The notes beneath the pieces are model-generated. The model made no database searches. It was not told the DNA's origin and was given only the letters and a program-made list of their open reading frames with translations. Below, in pieces: positions 18,883 through 27,710 of a stretch of DNA of 64,000 bases. A program made the translations under genes and the position numbers. Source of the DNA: Pseudomonadota bacterium (GTDB lineage Bacteria > Pseudomonadota > Gammaproteobacteria > Xanthomonadales > Xanthomonadaceae); contig JAFEBV010000020.1 in NCBI GenBank assembly GCA_018242485.1, forward strand, positions 1 through 64,000, read 5' to 3'. The stretch's first letter is position 1; every line of letters begins with the position of its first letter.

Positions 18883-19585
18883 GGCGGTACCCGAATCCGT
18901 GGACGGTCTGGATCATCGGCTGCTCGTGGTCGCGATCGACCGACGTGCGCAACAGTGAGATGTGGGTGTGCAGACGCGCCGGGTCGTGCTCGGCATCGCC
19001 CCACAGCGCCTGCGCGAGGTCGGCGTACAGCAGCACGTTCGGCGAGCGGCGCATCAGCGCTTCGAGCAGGCGGAAGCCCGACGGCGACAGGCTCAGTGCC
19101 TGCCCGTCGCGGGTGGCGGCGCGTTGAATCAGATCCAGAATCAACGAGCCCACCTGCACGATCGACGGGAACAGGCGTTGATGCCGGCGGTGCAGCACCT
19201 GGATGCGCGCAGCCAGTTCGCGCAGCTCGAAGGGTTTCGTCAGGTAATCGTCGGCGCCAGCCTCGAAACCCAGCAGCTTGTCCTCCAGCCGCTCGCGCGC
19301 GGTGAGCATCAGGATCGGCGTGGTCTTGTTCTGCGCGCGGAATCGCCGGCACACCTCCACCCCGTCCAGCCGCGGCAAACCGAGGTCGAGCACGATCATG
19401 TCGTAGGCGTTCTCCAGCGCCAGCGCCAAACCGGCCTGCCCATCGGCGGCGTGGTCCATCACCTGGCCCTGCATTTCGAGAAACTCCCAGATGTTCTCGG
19501 CCATGGCGCGCTGATCCTCGATCAGCAGCACGCGCAGGTTGGCGACGGCCTGGTTCACGGGCGGTACCGGGTTCATGGGGTGCAT
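18860..19585 (-). CDS. OmpR-family response regulator
   Basis: A receiver domain holds the acidic pocket (IEDQ near residue 22), phosphoacceptor Asp67 in VLDLGLP, Thr in LTARER and Lys in LTKPFELREL. It is followed by a winged-helix domain with LSPSGFRLLEALMR and IQTVHGFGYRL. It presumably works with the overlapping kinase gene. Being the first gene of the minus-strand array, it may regulate the downstream acyl/lipid genes. The start is the ATG at 19585, or the ATG three codons later; the frame upstream to 19684 overlaps the tRNA promoter and is not used. Confidence 0.92.
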   Translation of the reverse strand: MHPMNPVPPVNQAVANLRVLLIEDQRAMAENIWEFLEMQGQVMDHAADGQAGLALALENAYDMIVLDLGLPRLDGVEVCRRFRAQNKTTPILMLTARERLEDKLLGFEAGADDYLTKPFELRELAARIQVLHRRHQRLFPSIVQVGSLILDLIQRAATRDGQALSLSPSGFRLLEALMRRSPNVLLYADLAQALWGDAEHDPARLHTHISLLRTSVDRDHEQPMIQTVHGFGYRLVPPAAA

Positions 19586-19615
19586 TGTAGACAGCCCGGG
19601 CGGCGATCGGTTCAC

Positions 19616-19633
19616 GATGTCAGTGATGACATC
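19616..19633. promoter_or_regulatory. Inverted repeat upstream of the two-component operon
   Basis: GATGTCA (19616-19622) and TGACATC (19627-19633) form a perfect 7-bp inverted repeat with four bases between. It lies 30 bases upstream of the response-regulator start and 50 bases upstream of the divergent tRNA gene, a position suited to an operator. The binding protein is unknown. Confidence 0.4.
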
Positions 19634-19659
19634 CAACCACGCCGACCGTACCGGGCTGC

Positions 19660-19665
19660 TAGAAT
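19660..19665 (+). promoter_or_regulatory. -10 box of the tRNA-Arg promoter
   Basis: TAGAAT lies 20 bases before the mature tRNA 5' end, at the expected distance for a sigma70 -10 element. No good -35 hexamer is recognisable at 17 bases. Confidence 0.4.
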
Positions 19666-19685
19666 GCCCGCCCCGCAGGAACAAC

Positions 19686-19762
19686 GCGCTCGTAGCTCAG
19701 CTGGATAGAGTATTGCCCTCCGAAGGCAAGGGTCGTGGGTTCGAATCCCGCCGAGCGCGCCA
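19686..19762 (+). tRNA. tRNA-Arg (anticodon CCG)
   Basis: The cloverleaf reads directly: acceptor stem GCGCTCG/CGAGCGC (19686-19692 with 19752-19758), anticodon stem TTGCC/GGCAA around loop CTCCGAA giving anticodon CCG (codon CGG), T-arm with GTTCGAATC, discriminator G and an encoded CCA. It decodes arginine CGG. The DNA downstream carries remnants of a restriction system, typical of a tRNA-linked integration site. Confidence 0.97.
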
Positions 19763-19794
19763 AACCGGGTTGTGACCCAACCATGGTGGGCAAT

Positions 19795-19830
19795 CCACGA
19801 AATAGCGGGAGAATTCTCGCTTTTTCGTGG
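19795..19830 (+). terminator. Hairpin terminator after tRNA-Arg
   Basis: CCACGAAA (19795-19802) pairs with TTTCGTGG (19823-19830), and an inner AGCG/CGCT-type palindrome around GAGAATTCTC extends the stem. It follows the tRNA by 32 bases and includes a run of five T. Probable end of the tRNA transcript. Confidence 0.55.
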
Positions 19831-20000
19831 AATTCCGCTCCCGCTTATTGGTGGGACGGAGTCGATCACCCGCGCGCAGCGCCGTCCGAGTGGCTCCTGA
19901 GCGCAAGGTCGAGACGCCGGATCCTCGCAGCCTCGTCACGTATGATTTGGCGAAGGGTCGGCGGGGCCAGCCGATCCGTCATGCTGCACTCGGGGGAATC

Positions 20001-20315
20001 GTGACGCCGGAAGCCAAGTCGCGCCTGCAGATCGACCAGAAGCTCGAGGCGGCCGGCTGGATCGTCCAGGACGTCAAGCAGATCAACCTGGGTGCCGCCG
20101 CCGGTGTGGCCGTGCGCGAATACCCGACCGACACCGGCCCCGCCGACTACGTGCTCTTCGTCCACCGCGAAGCCGTCGGCGTGATCGAGGCCAAGCGCGA
20201 CGAGGCCGGCCACAACCTCAGCGCCCACGAAACCCAGACCGAGCGCTACGCCAACGCCACCCTGAAGTGGCGCGTCGGCAGCCGACCGCTCCGCTTCCTG
20301 TACGAGAGCACCGGC
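20001..20315 (+). pseudogene. hsdR: Type I restriction endonuclease HsdR, N-terminal fragment
   Basis: From a GTG at 20001 the frame encodes the first about 105 residues of an EcoEI-type HsdR: TPEAKSRLQIDQKLEAAGW, REYPTDTGPADYVLF and VGVIEAKRDEAGHNL, the last with the PD-(D/E)xK-type nuclease residues (D, ExK). The match stops abruptly after RFLYESTG. The helicase motor and C-terminal parts are gone, so no restriction activity is possible. Fusion to an HsdM tail follows immediately. Confidence 0.8.
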
Positions 20316-20317
20316 CA

Positions 20318-20542
20318 AATCACAAGCGCACGGAGTCGGAGCGCTTCCGCTTCTTCGACTACCAGACCCTGATCGCACGCGACAAAGCCAGCCTCGACCT
20401 GTTCTGGCTCAAGGATGACAGTCTTGATGATCTCGACAATCTTCCGCTGCCGGATGTGTTGGCGCAGGAAATCGTCGATCACCTGGAAGCGGCGCTTGCG
20501 GCATTCAGGGATGTTGCGGCCGCTCTGCCAAAGCCATCCTAA
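20318..20542 (+). pseudogene. hsdM: Type I restriction methylase HsdM, C-terminal fragment
   Basis: In a different frame from the HsdR fragment, this segment encodes about 75 residues typical of the HsdM C-terminus: RTESERFRFF, LIARDKASLDLFWLKDDSL and DNLPLPDVLAQEIVDHLEAAL. Catalytic NPPF and SAM-binding motifs are absent. It directly abuts the HsdR fragment, so a deletion removed the rest of hsdR, probably hsdS and most of hsdM. It has no start of its own. Confidence 0.75.
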
Positions 20543-20921
20543 TCAGACCGATCAGCGATAGCTGCGAAGCCGATCCGACACAATAGCCAAGGCGATGCGA
20601 GTCGCTCGCTGTCCCACGCCGAAATCTTCGACCGGGCGATGCACTCAAGGACTCGGTGCGTGCGCTACACGGCGAGATGAGATTGTTCGGCCAAGATTCA
20701 CCGGCCGGCTGGCCGCAAGAAGCCCTCTCAGCACCCTCGGTCAGCTGGTGCGACATCGTCCGAATTGCGGTGACGAGGAGGATCTCCGGCGGGGTTCTGG
20801 ATAGGGTCGCCTTGCCGAATCGTGGCGGCAAGACGGCCGCTGGCAACGCGCCGGCATCGGCCACGTTTGCGCATCTGCGCCCCAGCAGCCACTATCGGAA
20901 CCGGGTACGTCCGGAACCCCG
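20543..20921. other. Non-coding stretch between restriction remnant and antiporter gene
   Basis: About 380 bases hold no reading frame with recognisable homology. Short frames on both strands look like chance. It probably consists of decayed island DNA plus the promoter region of the antiporter gene; I see no clear -35/-10 pair. Confidence 0.4.
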
Positions 20922-22646
20922 ATGCACCACCCGACCTCCCTCATCGCCATCCTCAGCGCCGGCTTCGTGCTCGCCTTCGTGCTGGGCATGGCCGCGCAGA
21001 AACTGCGGTTGTCGCCGCTGGTGGGCTACCTGCTGGCCGGGGTGATCGCAGGTCCGTTCACGCCCGGCTTCATCGCCGACCAGACGCTCGCCCCGCAACT
21101 GGCCGAGATCGGCGTGATCCTGCTGATGTTCGGCGTGGGCCTGCATTTTTCCCTCGACGATCTGGTTGCGGTGCGTCGCCACGTCGTCCCCGGCGCGCTC
21201 GGGCAGATCGTGGCGACCACCGCGATCGGCGCGGGTCTGGCGCATGCGCTGGGCTGGCCGCCCGCGCAGGGGGTGGTGTTCGGGCTGGCGCTGTCGGTGA
21301 ACAGCACGGTGGTGGTGCTGCGCGCGGTCGAGGATCGGCGCCTGCTGGAAACCCGGCGCGGGCGCATCGCCATCGGCTGGCTGGTGGTCGAGGATCTGGC
21401 AATGGTGCTGGTGCTGGTGCTGCTGCCGGCGCTGGCCGGCGCCTTCGGCGGCGCGGCGGCCGCCAAGGCCGGCGGCATGCACCCGGTGATCGCCGCCTTG
21501 GCGTGGACGCTGGTGAAGGTGTTCGCCTTCGTCGGCATGATGCTGGTGGTCGGTCGCCGCGCGATTCCGTGGGCGCTGGCGAAGGTCGCCGGCACCGGCC
21601 AGCGCGAGCTGTTCACGCTGGCGGTGCTGGCGATCGCGCTGGGGGTGGCGTTCGGTTCGGCGGTGCTGTTCGACGTGTCCTTCGCGCTGGGCGCGTTCTT
21701 CGCCGGCATGCTGCTCAACGAATCCGAGCTCAGCCACAAGGCGGCGGCCGATTCGTTGCCGCTGCGCGATGCCTTCGCGGTGTTGTTTTTCGTCTCGGTC
21801 GGGATGCTGTTCGATCCGGGCATCCTCACCGCGCATCCGTGGCTGGTGCTGGCCACCTTCGCCATCGTCACCGTCGGCAACGCCGCCGTGGCGTGGACGC
21901 TGGTGCGCGCGATGCGCCTGCCCAAACTCACCGCGGCGACCATCGCGGTGAGCATGGCGCAGATCGGCGAGTTCTCCTTCATCCTCGCCGCGCTCGGAGT
22001 GGAACTGCACCTGCTGCCGACGATGGCGCGCGACCTGATCCTCGCCGCCGCGCTGCTGTCGATCATCCTCAACCCGTTCTTGTTCGCATGGCTGGATCGC
22101 TATCAGGCCAGGATCGAAGCGCTGGAAGCGGCCGCCGCGCCGACGGTGAGCGCGGATTCGGACGCCACCGATGCGGCGGACGATGCGTGCAGCGTGCCGG
22201 AGGACATCGCCGACCACGTGCTGGTGATCGGCTACGGCCGCGTCGGCAGCCAGCTCGCGGCGCTGCTGCGCCAGCGCGGCGTGCCGGTGGTGGTGGTCGA
22301 GGACGAGGGCGACAAGGTCGCGGCCGCGCGCGCGCAGGGCTTTCCCGCCGTGCGCGGCAACGCCGCCGCCGGGCGCGTGCTGGAGGAAACCCATCCCGAA
22401 CGCGCGCGGCTGGCGATCTTCGCCATCCCCAACGCACTGGAGGCCGGCGAGGCGCTGGCCCGCCTCAAGCAGGAACTCAACCCGGCGATCTCCGTGCTCG
22501 CCCGCGCGCACAGCGAAGCCGAGGTGCGCCACCTGCTCGAACGCGGTGCCGACGCCACCGTGCTGGCCGAGCGCGAGCTGGCGTTCTCCTTGGCCGAAAT
22601 GGTGATGTCCACTCCGCCGTACCGGCAGATGCGCGCGGCGGGATGA
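20922..22646 (+). CDS. ybaL: CPA2-family cation:proton antiporter with TrkA-N domain (YbaL/KefB-like)
   Basis: The 574-residue inner-membrane protein has a Na+/H+ exchanger domain of about 12 helices (residues 5-390) with GYLLAGVIAGPFTPG and VILLMFGVGLHFSLDDL, then a cytosolic NAD-binding TrkA-N domain with VIGYGRVGSQLAALL near residue 430. Length and layout match E. coli YbaL (RosB) more than KefB/KefC; the KefC glutathione site is not obvious. It probably exports potassium or another cation in response to redox or pH. It converges on clpB. Confidence 0.87.
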   Translation: MHHPTSLIAILSAGFVLAFVLGMAAQKLRLSPLVGYLLAGVIAGPFTPGFIADQTLAPQLAEIGVILLMFGVGLHFSLDDLVAVRRHVVPGALGQIVATTAIGAGLAHALGWPPAQGVVFGLALSVNSTVVVLRAVEDRRLLETRRGRIAIGWLVVEDLAMVLVLVLLPALAGAFGGAAAAKAGGMHPVIAALAWTLVKVFAFVGMMLVVGRRAIPWALAKVAGTGQRELFTLAVLAIALGVAFGSAVLFDVSFALGAFFAGMLLNESELSHKAAADSLPLRDAFAVLFFVSVGMLFDPGILTAHPWLVLATFAIVTVGNAAVAWTLVRAMRLPKLTAATIAVSMAQIGEFSFILAALGVELHLLPTMARDLILAAALLSIILNPFLFAWLDRYQARIEALEAAAAPTVSADSDATDAADDACSVPEDIADHVLVIGYGRVGSQLAALLRQRGVPVVVVEDEGDKVAAARAQGFPAVRGNAAAGRVLEETHPERARLAIFAIPNALEAGEALARLKQELNPAISVLARAHSEAEVRHLLERGADATVLAERELAFSLAEMVMSTPPYRQMRAAG

Positions 22647-22691
22647 GGCCGGCACCACCGCGTATAGGTGAGATGGTGACGCTGGCTTATC

Positions 22692-22736
22692 CAACCCCTC
22701 CCCGGCCCTCCCCTTCGCCTGCGGCGAAAGGGAGGG
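22692..22736. repeat. Palindrome-plus-tail repeat between ybaL and clpB
   Basis: AACCCCTCCCCGG tail followed by a CCCTCCCCTTCGCC/GGCGAAAGGGAGG palindrome. The reverse complement of bases 28208-28253, inside pgeF, is nearly identical over about 45 bases (one mismatch by eye), so this is a recent copy of the same family. Confidence 0.8.
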
Positions 22737-22764
22737 AGACAAACGTCGGTGGTTGCCCTGCGGA

Positions 22765-22782
22765 GCACGCTTGGAAGCGTGC
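22765..22782. terminator. Hairpin between convergent ybaL and clpB
   Basis: GCACGCTT and AAGCGTGC form a perfect 8-bp stem around GG. It lies between two convergent genes and may stop transcription from either side, though no strong T-run follows. Confidence 0.35.
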
Positions 22783-22806
22783 ACTGCTGCTCTATAGGGG
22801 GCAGCC

Positions 22807-25398
22807 TCACCCCTTGCGAAATACCAGCGCGCCGCCCTGTGCGTCCACCTGCACGAGATCGCCGGCGCCGAACTCGCCGGCGAGGATGCGCTGCGCCAGC
22901 GGGTTCTCCAGTTGTTGCTGGATGGCGCGCTTGAGCGGACGCGCGCCGTACACCGGGTCGAAACCGACGTTGCCGAGCAGGGCGAGCGCCTTGTCGGTGA
23001 TCGACAAACCGATCTGACGCTCGGCGAGGCGCTTGCCCAGATACTGCGTCTGGAAGCGCGCGATCTGCTGGATCTGCTGTTTGTCGAGCGGATGGAAGAC
23101 CACGATCTCGTCGAGGCGATTGATGAACTCCGGACGGAAGTGCGACTGCACCACCGCCATCACCGCCGCCTTCATCTGCGTGTAGGCCTGCGCTTCGTCG
23201 CCGTCGGTGCCGGCCATCTCCTGGATGGCGTGCGAGCCGAGGTTGCTGGTCATCACGATGACTGCATTGCGGAAGTCCACGGTGCGACCTTGGCCATCGG
23301 TGAGGCGGCCGTCGTCGAGCACCTGCAGCAGCACGTTGAACACGTCCGGGTGCGCCTTCTCGACCTCGTCGAGCAGGATCACGCTGTACGGACGCCGGCG
23401 CACGGCTTCGGTGAGGTAACCGCCTTCCTCGTAGCCGACGTAGCCCGGGGGTGCGCCGATCAGCCGCGCGACGGAATGCTTCTCCATGAACTCGCTCATG
23501 TCGATGCGCACCATCGCATCGGATGAATCGAACAGGAAATCGGCGAGCGCCTTGCACAGCTCGGTCTTGCCCACGCCGGTGGGGCCGAGAAACAGGAAGG
23601 AGCCGGTCGGGCGGTTGGGATCGGACAGGCCCGCGCGCGAACGCCGGATCGCATCGGACACCGCCTTCACCGCCTCGTCCTGCCCGACCACGCGCGCGTG
23701 CAGCGCGGTTTCCATCTTCAGTAGTTTCTCGCGTTCGCCTTCGAGCATCTTGGACACCGGAATGCCGGTCCAGCGGCTCACGACTTGCGCGATCTCCTCG
23801 GCGGTGACCTTGTCCTGCAACAGGGTGAACCCCTTGGTTTCGGCTTCCTGCGCGGCCTTGAGCTGCTTTTCCAGCGCCGGCAGCTTGCCGTACTGGATCT
23901 CGCTCATCGCGGCGTAATCCTGCCGACGCTGCGCGGCTTCCAGATCCAATCGAGCGGACTCGATCTGTTCCTTGATTTTCGTCGCGCCCTGCAAGCTCGC
24001 CTTCTCGGCCTTCCAGATTTCCTCGAGGTCGTTGAACTTGCGCTCCAGCGTGGCGATCTCGGTTTCCAGATCGGCCAGTCGCTGCTTCGACTCCTTGTCT
24101 TTCTCCTTCTTCAGCGCCTCGCGCTGGATCTTGAGCTGGATCAAGCGCCGCTCCATGCGGTCCATCTCCTCCGGTTTGGAGTCGATCTCCATGCGGATGC
24201 GCGAAGCCGCTTCATCCATCAGGTCGATGGCCTTGTCGGGCAACTGGCGGTCGGCGATGTAGCGATGGCTGAGCGTGGCCGCGGCGACGATCGCCGGGTC
24301 GGTGATCTCCACGCCGTGATGCACCGCGTAGCGCTCTTTCAGGCCGCGCAGGATGGCGATGGTGTCCTCCACGCTCGGCTCGCCGACGAACACCTTCTGG
24401 AAGCGGCGCTCGAGCGCGGCGTCCTTTTCGACGTACTTGCGGTACTCGTCGAGCGTGGTCGCGCCGATGCAGTGCAGCTCTCCGCGTGCGAGCGCGGGTT
24501 TGAGCATGTTGCCGGCGTCCATCGAGCCTTCCGCCTTGCCGGCGCCGACCATCGTGTGCAACTCGTCGATGAACAAGATGACGTTGCCTTCCTGCTTGGC
24601 GAGGTCGCTCAGCACCGCCTTCAGGCGCTCCTCGAACTCGCCGCGGAACTTCGCGCCGGCGATCAACGCGCCCATGTCGAGGCTGAGCACGCGCTTGCTG
24701 CGCAAACCTTCCGGCACCTCGCCATTGACGATGCGCTGGGCCAGACCTTCCACGATCGCGGTCTTGCCCACGCCCGGCTCGCCGATCAGCACCGGATTGT
24801 TCTTGGTACGCCGCTGCAGCACTTGAATGGTGCGGCGGATTTCCTCGTCGCGGCCGACCACCGGATCGAGCTTGCCGGATTCGGCGCGCGCGGTCAGGTC
24901 GATGCAGTATTTTTCCAGCGCCTGCCGCGCTTCCTCGGCGGTCGCTTCGTTGACGTTTTCGCCGCCGCGCAGCTTGCCGATCGCCGCCTCGAGCCGCGCC
25001 TTGTCGGCACCGGCCGCGCGCAACAGCTTGCCGGTTTCGCCCTTGTCCTCGACCGCGGCGAGCACGAACAACTCGGTGGCAATGAATCCGTCGCCGCGCT
25101 GCTGGGCGAGCTTGTCGGTGATATTGAGCAGGCGCGTGAGATCGTTGGAGGCGTTGACGTTGCCTTCCTGCCCGACCACGGTCGGCAGGCGCTCGAGCGC
25201 CTCGCCCAGCCGCGCGCGCAAGGTGGCCACATCCACCCCGGCCTGCGCCAGCAGCGGTTTGGTGCTGCCGCCTTGCTGGTCGAGCAGGGCGGTGAGCAGG
25301 TGCGCCGGTTCGATCAGGTTGTGGTCGCGCCCGACCGCGAGCGACTGCGCGTCGGCCAGCGCCTGCTGGAAACGGGACGTGAGTTTGTCCATGCGCAT
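22807..25398 (-). CDS. clpB: ClpB disaggregase (AAA+ chaperone)
   Basis: This 863-residue Hsp100 protein extracts polypeptides from aggregates together with DnaK. It shows the N-terminal double Clp repeat (residues 1-145), first AAA+ module with Walker A GEPGVGKT (near 205), the long coiled-coil middle domain (about 400-525, rich in K/E/R) and second AAA+ module with Walker A GPTGVGKT (near 608). It lacks the ClpP-binding IGF loop of ClpA. The start [20 protein letters not shown] aligns with E. coli ClpB, with GGAG nine bases upstream. A sigma32-like promoter precedes it. Confidence 0.97.
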   Translation of the reverse strand: MRMDKLTSRFQQALADAQSLAVGRDHNLIEPAHLLTALLDQQGGSTKPLLAQAGVDVATLRARLGEALERLPTVVGQEGNVNASNDLTRLLNITDKLAQQRGDGFIATELFVLAAVEDKGETGKLLRAAGADKARLEAAIGKLRGGENVNEATAEEARQALEKYCIDLTARAESGKLDPVVGRDEEIRRTIQVLQRRTKNNPVLIGEPGVGKTAIVEGLAQRIVNGEVPEGLRSKRVLSLDMGALIAGAKFRGEFEERLKAVLSDLAKQEGNVILFIDELHTMVGAGKAEGSMDAGNMLKPALARGELHCIGATTLDEYRKYVEKDAALERRFQKVFVGEPSVEDTIAILRGLKERYAVHHGVEITDPAIVAAATLSHRYIADRQLPDKAIDLMDEAASRIRMEIDSKPEEMDRMERRLIQLKIQREALKKEKDKESKQRLADLETEIATLERKFNDLEEIWKAEKASLQGATKIKEQIESARLDLEAAQRRQDYAAMSEIQYGKLPALEKQLKAAQEAETKGFTLLQDKVTAEEIAQVVSRWTGIPVSKMLEGEREKLLKMETALHARVVGQDEAVKAVSDAIRRSRAGLSDPNRPTGSFLFLGPTGVGKTELCKALADFLFDSSDAMVRIDMSEFMEKHSVARLIGAPPGYVGYEEGGYLTEAVRRRPYSVILLDEVEKAHPDVFNVLLQVLDDGRLTDGQGRTVDFRNAVIVMTSNLGSHAIQEMAGTDGDEAQAYTQMKAAVMAVVQSHFRPEFINRLDEIVVFHPLDKQQIQQIARFQTQYLGKRLAERQIGLSITDKALALLGNVGFDPVYGARPLKRAIQQQLENPLAQRILAGEFGAGDLVQVDAQGGALVFRKG

Positions 25399-25456
25399 GG
25401 CGTGCACTCCGGATGGCGAGGCCAGACGACGGGAATGCGACCGGCCGATGGCGTCC

Positions 25457-25485
25457 AGATGCGGCCACGACGCCCGGGTTTCAAC
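25457..25485 (-). promoter_or_regulatory. Sigma32 (heat-shock) promoter of clpB
   Basis: On the minus strand GTTGAAA (25485-25479) and CCGCATCT (25464-25457) are 14 bases apart, close to the sigma32 consensus CTTGAAA-N13-15-CCCCATNT. It lies about 60 bases upstream of the clpB start, as expected for a heat-shock gene. Confidence 0.65.
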
Positions 25486-25500
25486 GGTGGGCAGACGCGG

Positions 25501-26172
25501 TCATCCCTTTCTCGCGGACAGCGCGAACTGCGCTCCTGCCGGGCACCACGTGAGCCGGGGTTCGATGCCGCGCATGCGCGACAACATGCGCGGGAAAAAC
25601 AGGATGTAATCGCAGCGCATCGCCGTCAGCCCGGCCCCGGCGAAATGCTGTTTCACTTCCGACGGCCACAGCAGGATGGCGTCGTCGTCGAAATCGCAAT
25701 GGGCGACGATCCAGCGCGTCAGCGGGTTGAGAGGATTGTGTTCGATCACTAGAAGCATGCCGTTGCGGGCAAGCCGGGCCGCGAGTTCCTGGATGGTGCC
25801 CTGGCGCTCTGCCACCGGCAGGTGGTGCATGACATTGGAGACGGCGATCAGGTCGTAATCGTGATCCAGCTCGCCGAGGTCGGCCGTGAACAGGCCGCGC
25901 GAGCGCAAACCCTCCTCGACCTGCCCGAGGCTATCGGCCGAGACATCGAATCCATGGATGCAATCTTGCGGCCGCAGCTTCGCGAGAGCCGACGCCAGCA
26001 ACCCCACGCCGCATCCGAAATCGAGGATTTTCCTGCTTCCGGAACGCCCCAACGCACGGTCGATGTATGCGGCCTTGTAATGCGCGAAATATTCGGACGA
26101 CTCGCCGCTGAACGCGATCGTGCGATCCAGCGCCGATTTGTAACTGGAAGCAAACCGATCGAATTCGGACAT
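25501..26172 (-). CDS. SAM-dependent methyltransferase, class I
   Basis: The 223-residue protein has motif I ILDFGCGVGLLAS (near residue 50) and the post-motif AVSNVMHHLPVAERQ, typical of UbiE/UbiG-like or glycan-lipid methyltransferases. The substrate is unknown. It is divergent from gtrB, which suggests a role in modifying a surface or lipid-linked glycan. The start MSEFDRFASSYKS at 26172 fits the family; an ATG 12 codons upstream is possible. Confidence 0.82.
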   Translation of the reverse strand: MSEFDRFASSYKSALDRTIAFSGESSEYFAHYKAAYIDRALGRSGSRKILDFGCGVGLLASALAKLRPQDCIHGFDVSADSLGQVEEGLRSRGLFTADLGELDHDYDLIAVSNVMHHLPVAERQGTIQELAARLARNGMLLVIEHNPLNPLTRWIVAHCDFDDDAILLWPSEVKQHFAGAGLTAMRCDYILFFPRMLSRMRGIEPRLTWCPAGAQFALSARKG

Positions 26173-26295
26173 GGACTCTGCAACGCCCCGGCTGCGCTCC
26201 TGTTCCATGGTAGCGCATGGCGTCCGCTGCCCGTACTCCCACGGATCGACATATGACTAAAATGCCGCGATCGAATTCCGGCGCGAACGAAAGGC

Positions 26296-27264
26296 ATGGC
26301 CAATCCAGCAACCGTCGCAGTGGATGTATCGGTCGTCGTGCCCGTCTACAACGGCGCGGAAGCGCTGAGCGAATTGCGGCAGCGTCTGCGCGACGTGATG
26401 TTCGGGCGAGGCTGCACCTATGAATTGATACTGGTGGACGATCGCGGTCAACAAGCGTCATGGCCCATCATCCATGGCTTGGCGATGCGGCACGACGAAG
26501 TCGTCGGGATCCGGTTGTCCCGGAATTTCGGTCAGCACGCCGCGACGATCTGCGGCATCGGATTCGCGCGCGGCACGTGGATCGTCACCATGGACGACGA
26601 CCTTGAGCATCGCCCCGAAGATCTTCCGTCGATGCTGGCCGTTGCCGACGAGAGGCATGCGCTGGTCTACGCGGTGTTCGACGGACGCACGCATTCGGCA
26701 TTCCGCAACCTCACCTCCGAATTGATGCGGCGCATGCTCAAACGCGCGTTCCCGGAACTCAATCAGCACTACAGTTCCTACCGGGTCATGCATCGCACGC
26801 TGGCCAAGAAGCTGGAGGACTTCGGCCGCGCCAAGCCTTATATCGACGGCTATTTGTCGTGGATGACATCCTCGGTCGCGACCGTGCGCGTCCATCACGG
26901 CACGCGCGAGCACGGCGCCAGCGCATATACCCTGACGAGGTTGCTCGCGCTCGCGGCAAGCAACTTCGTCACGTTTTCGCAGTTGCCGCTGCGCATCGGC
27001 GCATATGTCGGCACATTGCTCGCTTCGGGCAGTTTCCTGTACATGCTCTATATCGTTTACGGAAAAATGAGCGGGCACATCTCGAATCCCGGCTATGCAT
27101 CGCTGATGTCGGTGATGCTGTTCGCTTGCGGCGTGCAGTTGCTCATCCTCGGCGTGATCGGCGAATACATCGGCAGGCTGATGAGCGCAACCTACCGGCG
27201 CCCGGTCTACATCGTCGAATCCACTGCCGCGCGCGGCTCCGAAGCTGGCGCGAATCTCGGCTGA
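26296..27264 (+). CDS. gtrB: GtrB-like polyprenyl-phosphate glycosyltransferase
   Basis: The 322-residue protein has a GT2 domain (SVVVPVYNGAEAL, LVDDRGQ, metal-binding TMDDDLEHRPED) and two C-terminal membrane helices (about 230-252 and 265-290) as in GtrB/DPM1-type synthases. It would load a sugar onto bactoprenyl phosphate at the cytoplasmic face. gtrA overlaps its stop. A third, serotype-specific glycosyltransferase of classical gtr operons is not next to it. A TAAAAT -10-like box lies about 40 bases upstream. Confidence 0.87.
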   Translation: MANPATVAVDVSVVVPVYNGAEALSELRQRLRDVMFGRGCTYELILVDDRGQQASWPIIHGLAMRHDEVVGIRLSRNFGQHAATICGIGFARGTWIVTMDDDLEHRPEDLPSMLAVADERHALVYAVFDGRTHSAFRNLTSELMRRMLKRAFPELNQHYSSYRVMHRTLAKKLEDFGRAKPYIDGYLSWMTSSVATVRVHHGTREHGASAYTLTRLLALAASNFVTFSQLPLRIGAYVGTLLASGSFLYMLYIVYGKMSGHISNPGYASLMSVMLFACGVQLLILGVIGEYIGRLMSATYRRPVYIVESTAARGSEAGANLG

Positions 27265-27689
27265 TGCCGGACATTCGCGACTGGCCGGCTTGGTGCGTTC
27301 GCCATGGATTGGCTGCGCAGTTCGTGCGGTTCGTCGTTGTCGGCCTGACTAACACCGGCATCGGTTATGCCGCATACCTGCTGGCTTTGCGGGTCGCGGG
27401 CTTCCAGACGGCATACGCGATCGCGTATGGAGTCGGCATCGTCTCGGCTTATCTGCTCAACTCGAAGTTCGTGTTTCGCCGATCACTCGCGCTGTCGACG
27501 GCGGTACGTTACCCGAGCGTCTACCTCGTTCAGTACGTAGCCGGAGCGCTGATGCTGCAGGCGATCGTGCGATGGTTCGGCATGGATCGACGTTGGGCGG
27601 CATTGCTCGTATTGGCGCTGAGCGTGCCCGTGTCGTTCGCGATCAATCGTTCGGTGCTGGCGGCAGGCAAACCGCAGCAAGACAAATGA
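27264..27689 (+). CDS. gtrA: GtrA-family flippase-like membrane protein
   Basis: A 141-residue protein with four membrane helices and the GtrA motifs FVVVGLTNTGIGYAAYLL and AYLLNSKFVFRRS. GtrA is thought to flip bactoprenyl-phosphate sugar across the inner membrane. The ATG shares a base with the gtrB stop (TGATG), so the pair is translationally coupled. GC content looks slightly lower than neighbouring housekeeping genes, consistent with acquisition. Confidence 0.88.
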   Translation: MPDIRDWPAWCVRHGLAAQFVRFVVVGLTNTGIGYAAYLLALRVAGFQTAYAIAYGVGIVSAYLLNSKFVFRRSLALSTAVRYPSVYLVQYVAGALMLQAIVRWFGMDRRWAALLVLALSVPVSFAINRSVLAAGKPQQDK

Positions 27690-27710
27690 CCGCCGACACA
27701 CGGCGCTGCC

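Noticed and set aside
19763..20000. Start of the HsdR remnant at 19827
   Set aside because: Residues encoded before 20001 do not resemble HsdR and overlap the tRNA terminator; the family start TPEAK follows the GTG at 20001.
20892..22784. 630-residue open frame antisense to the antiporter gene
   Set aside because: No domain recognised; His/Arg/Gln-rich shadow of a clear membrane protein gene.
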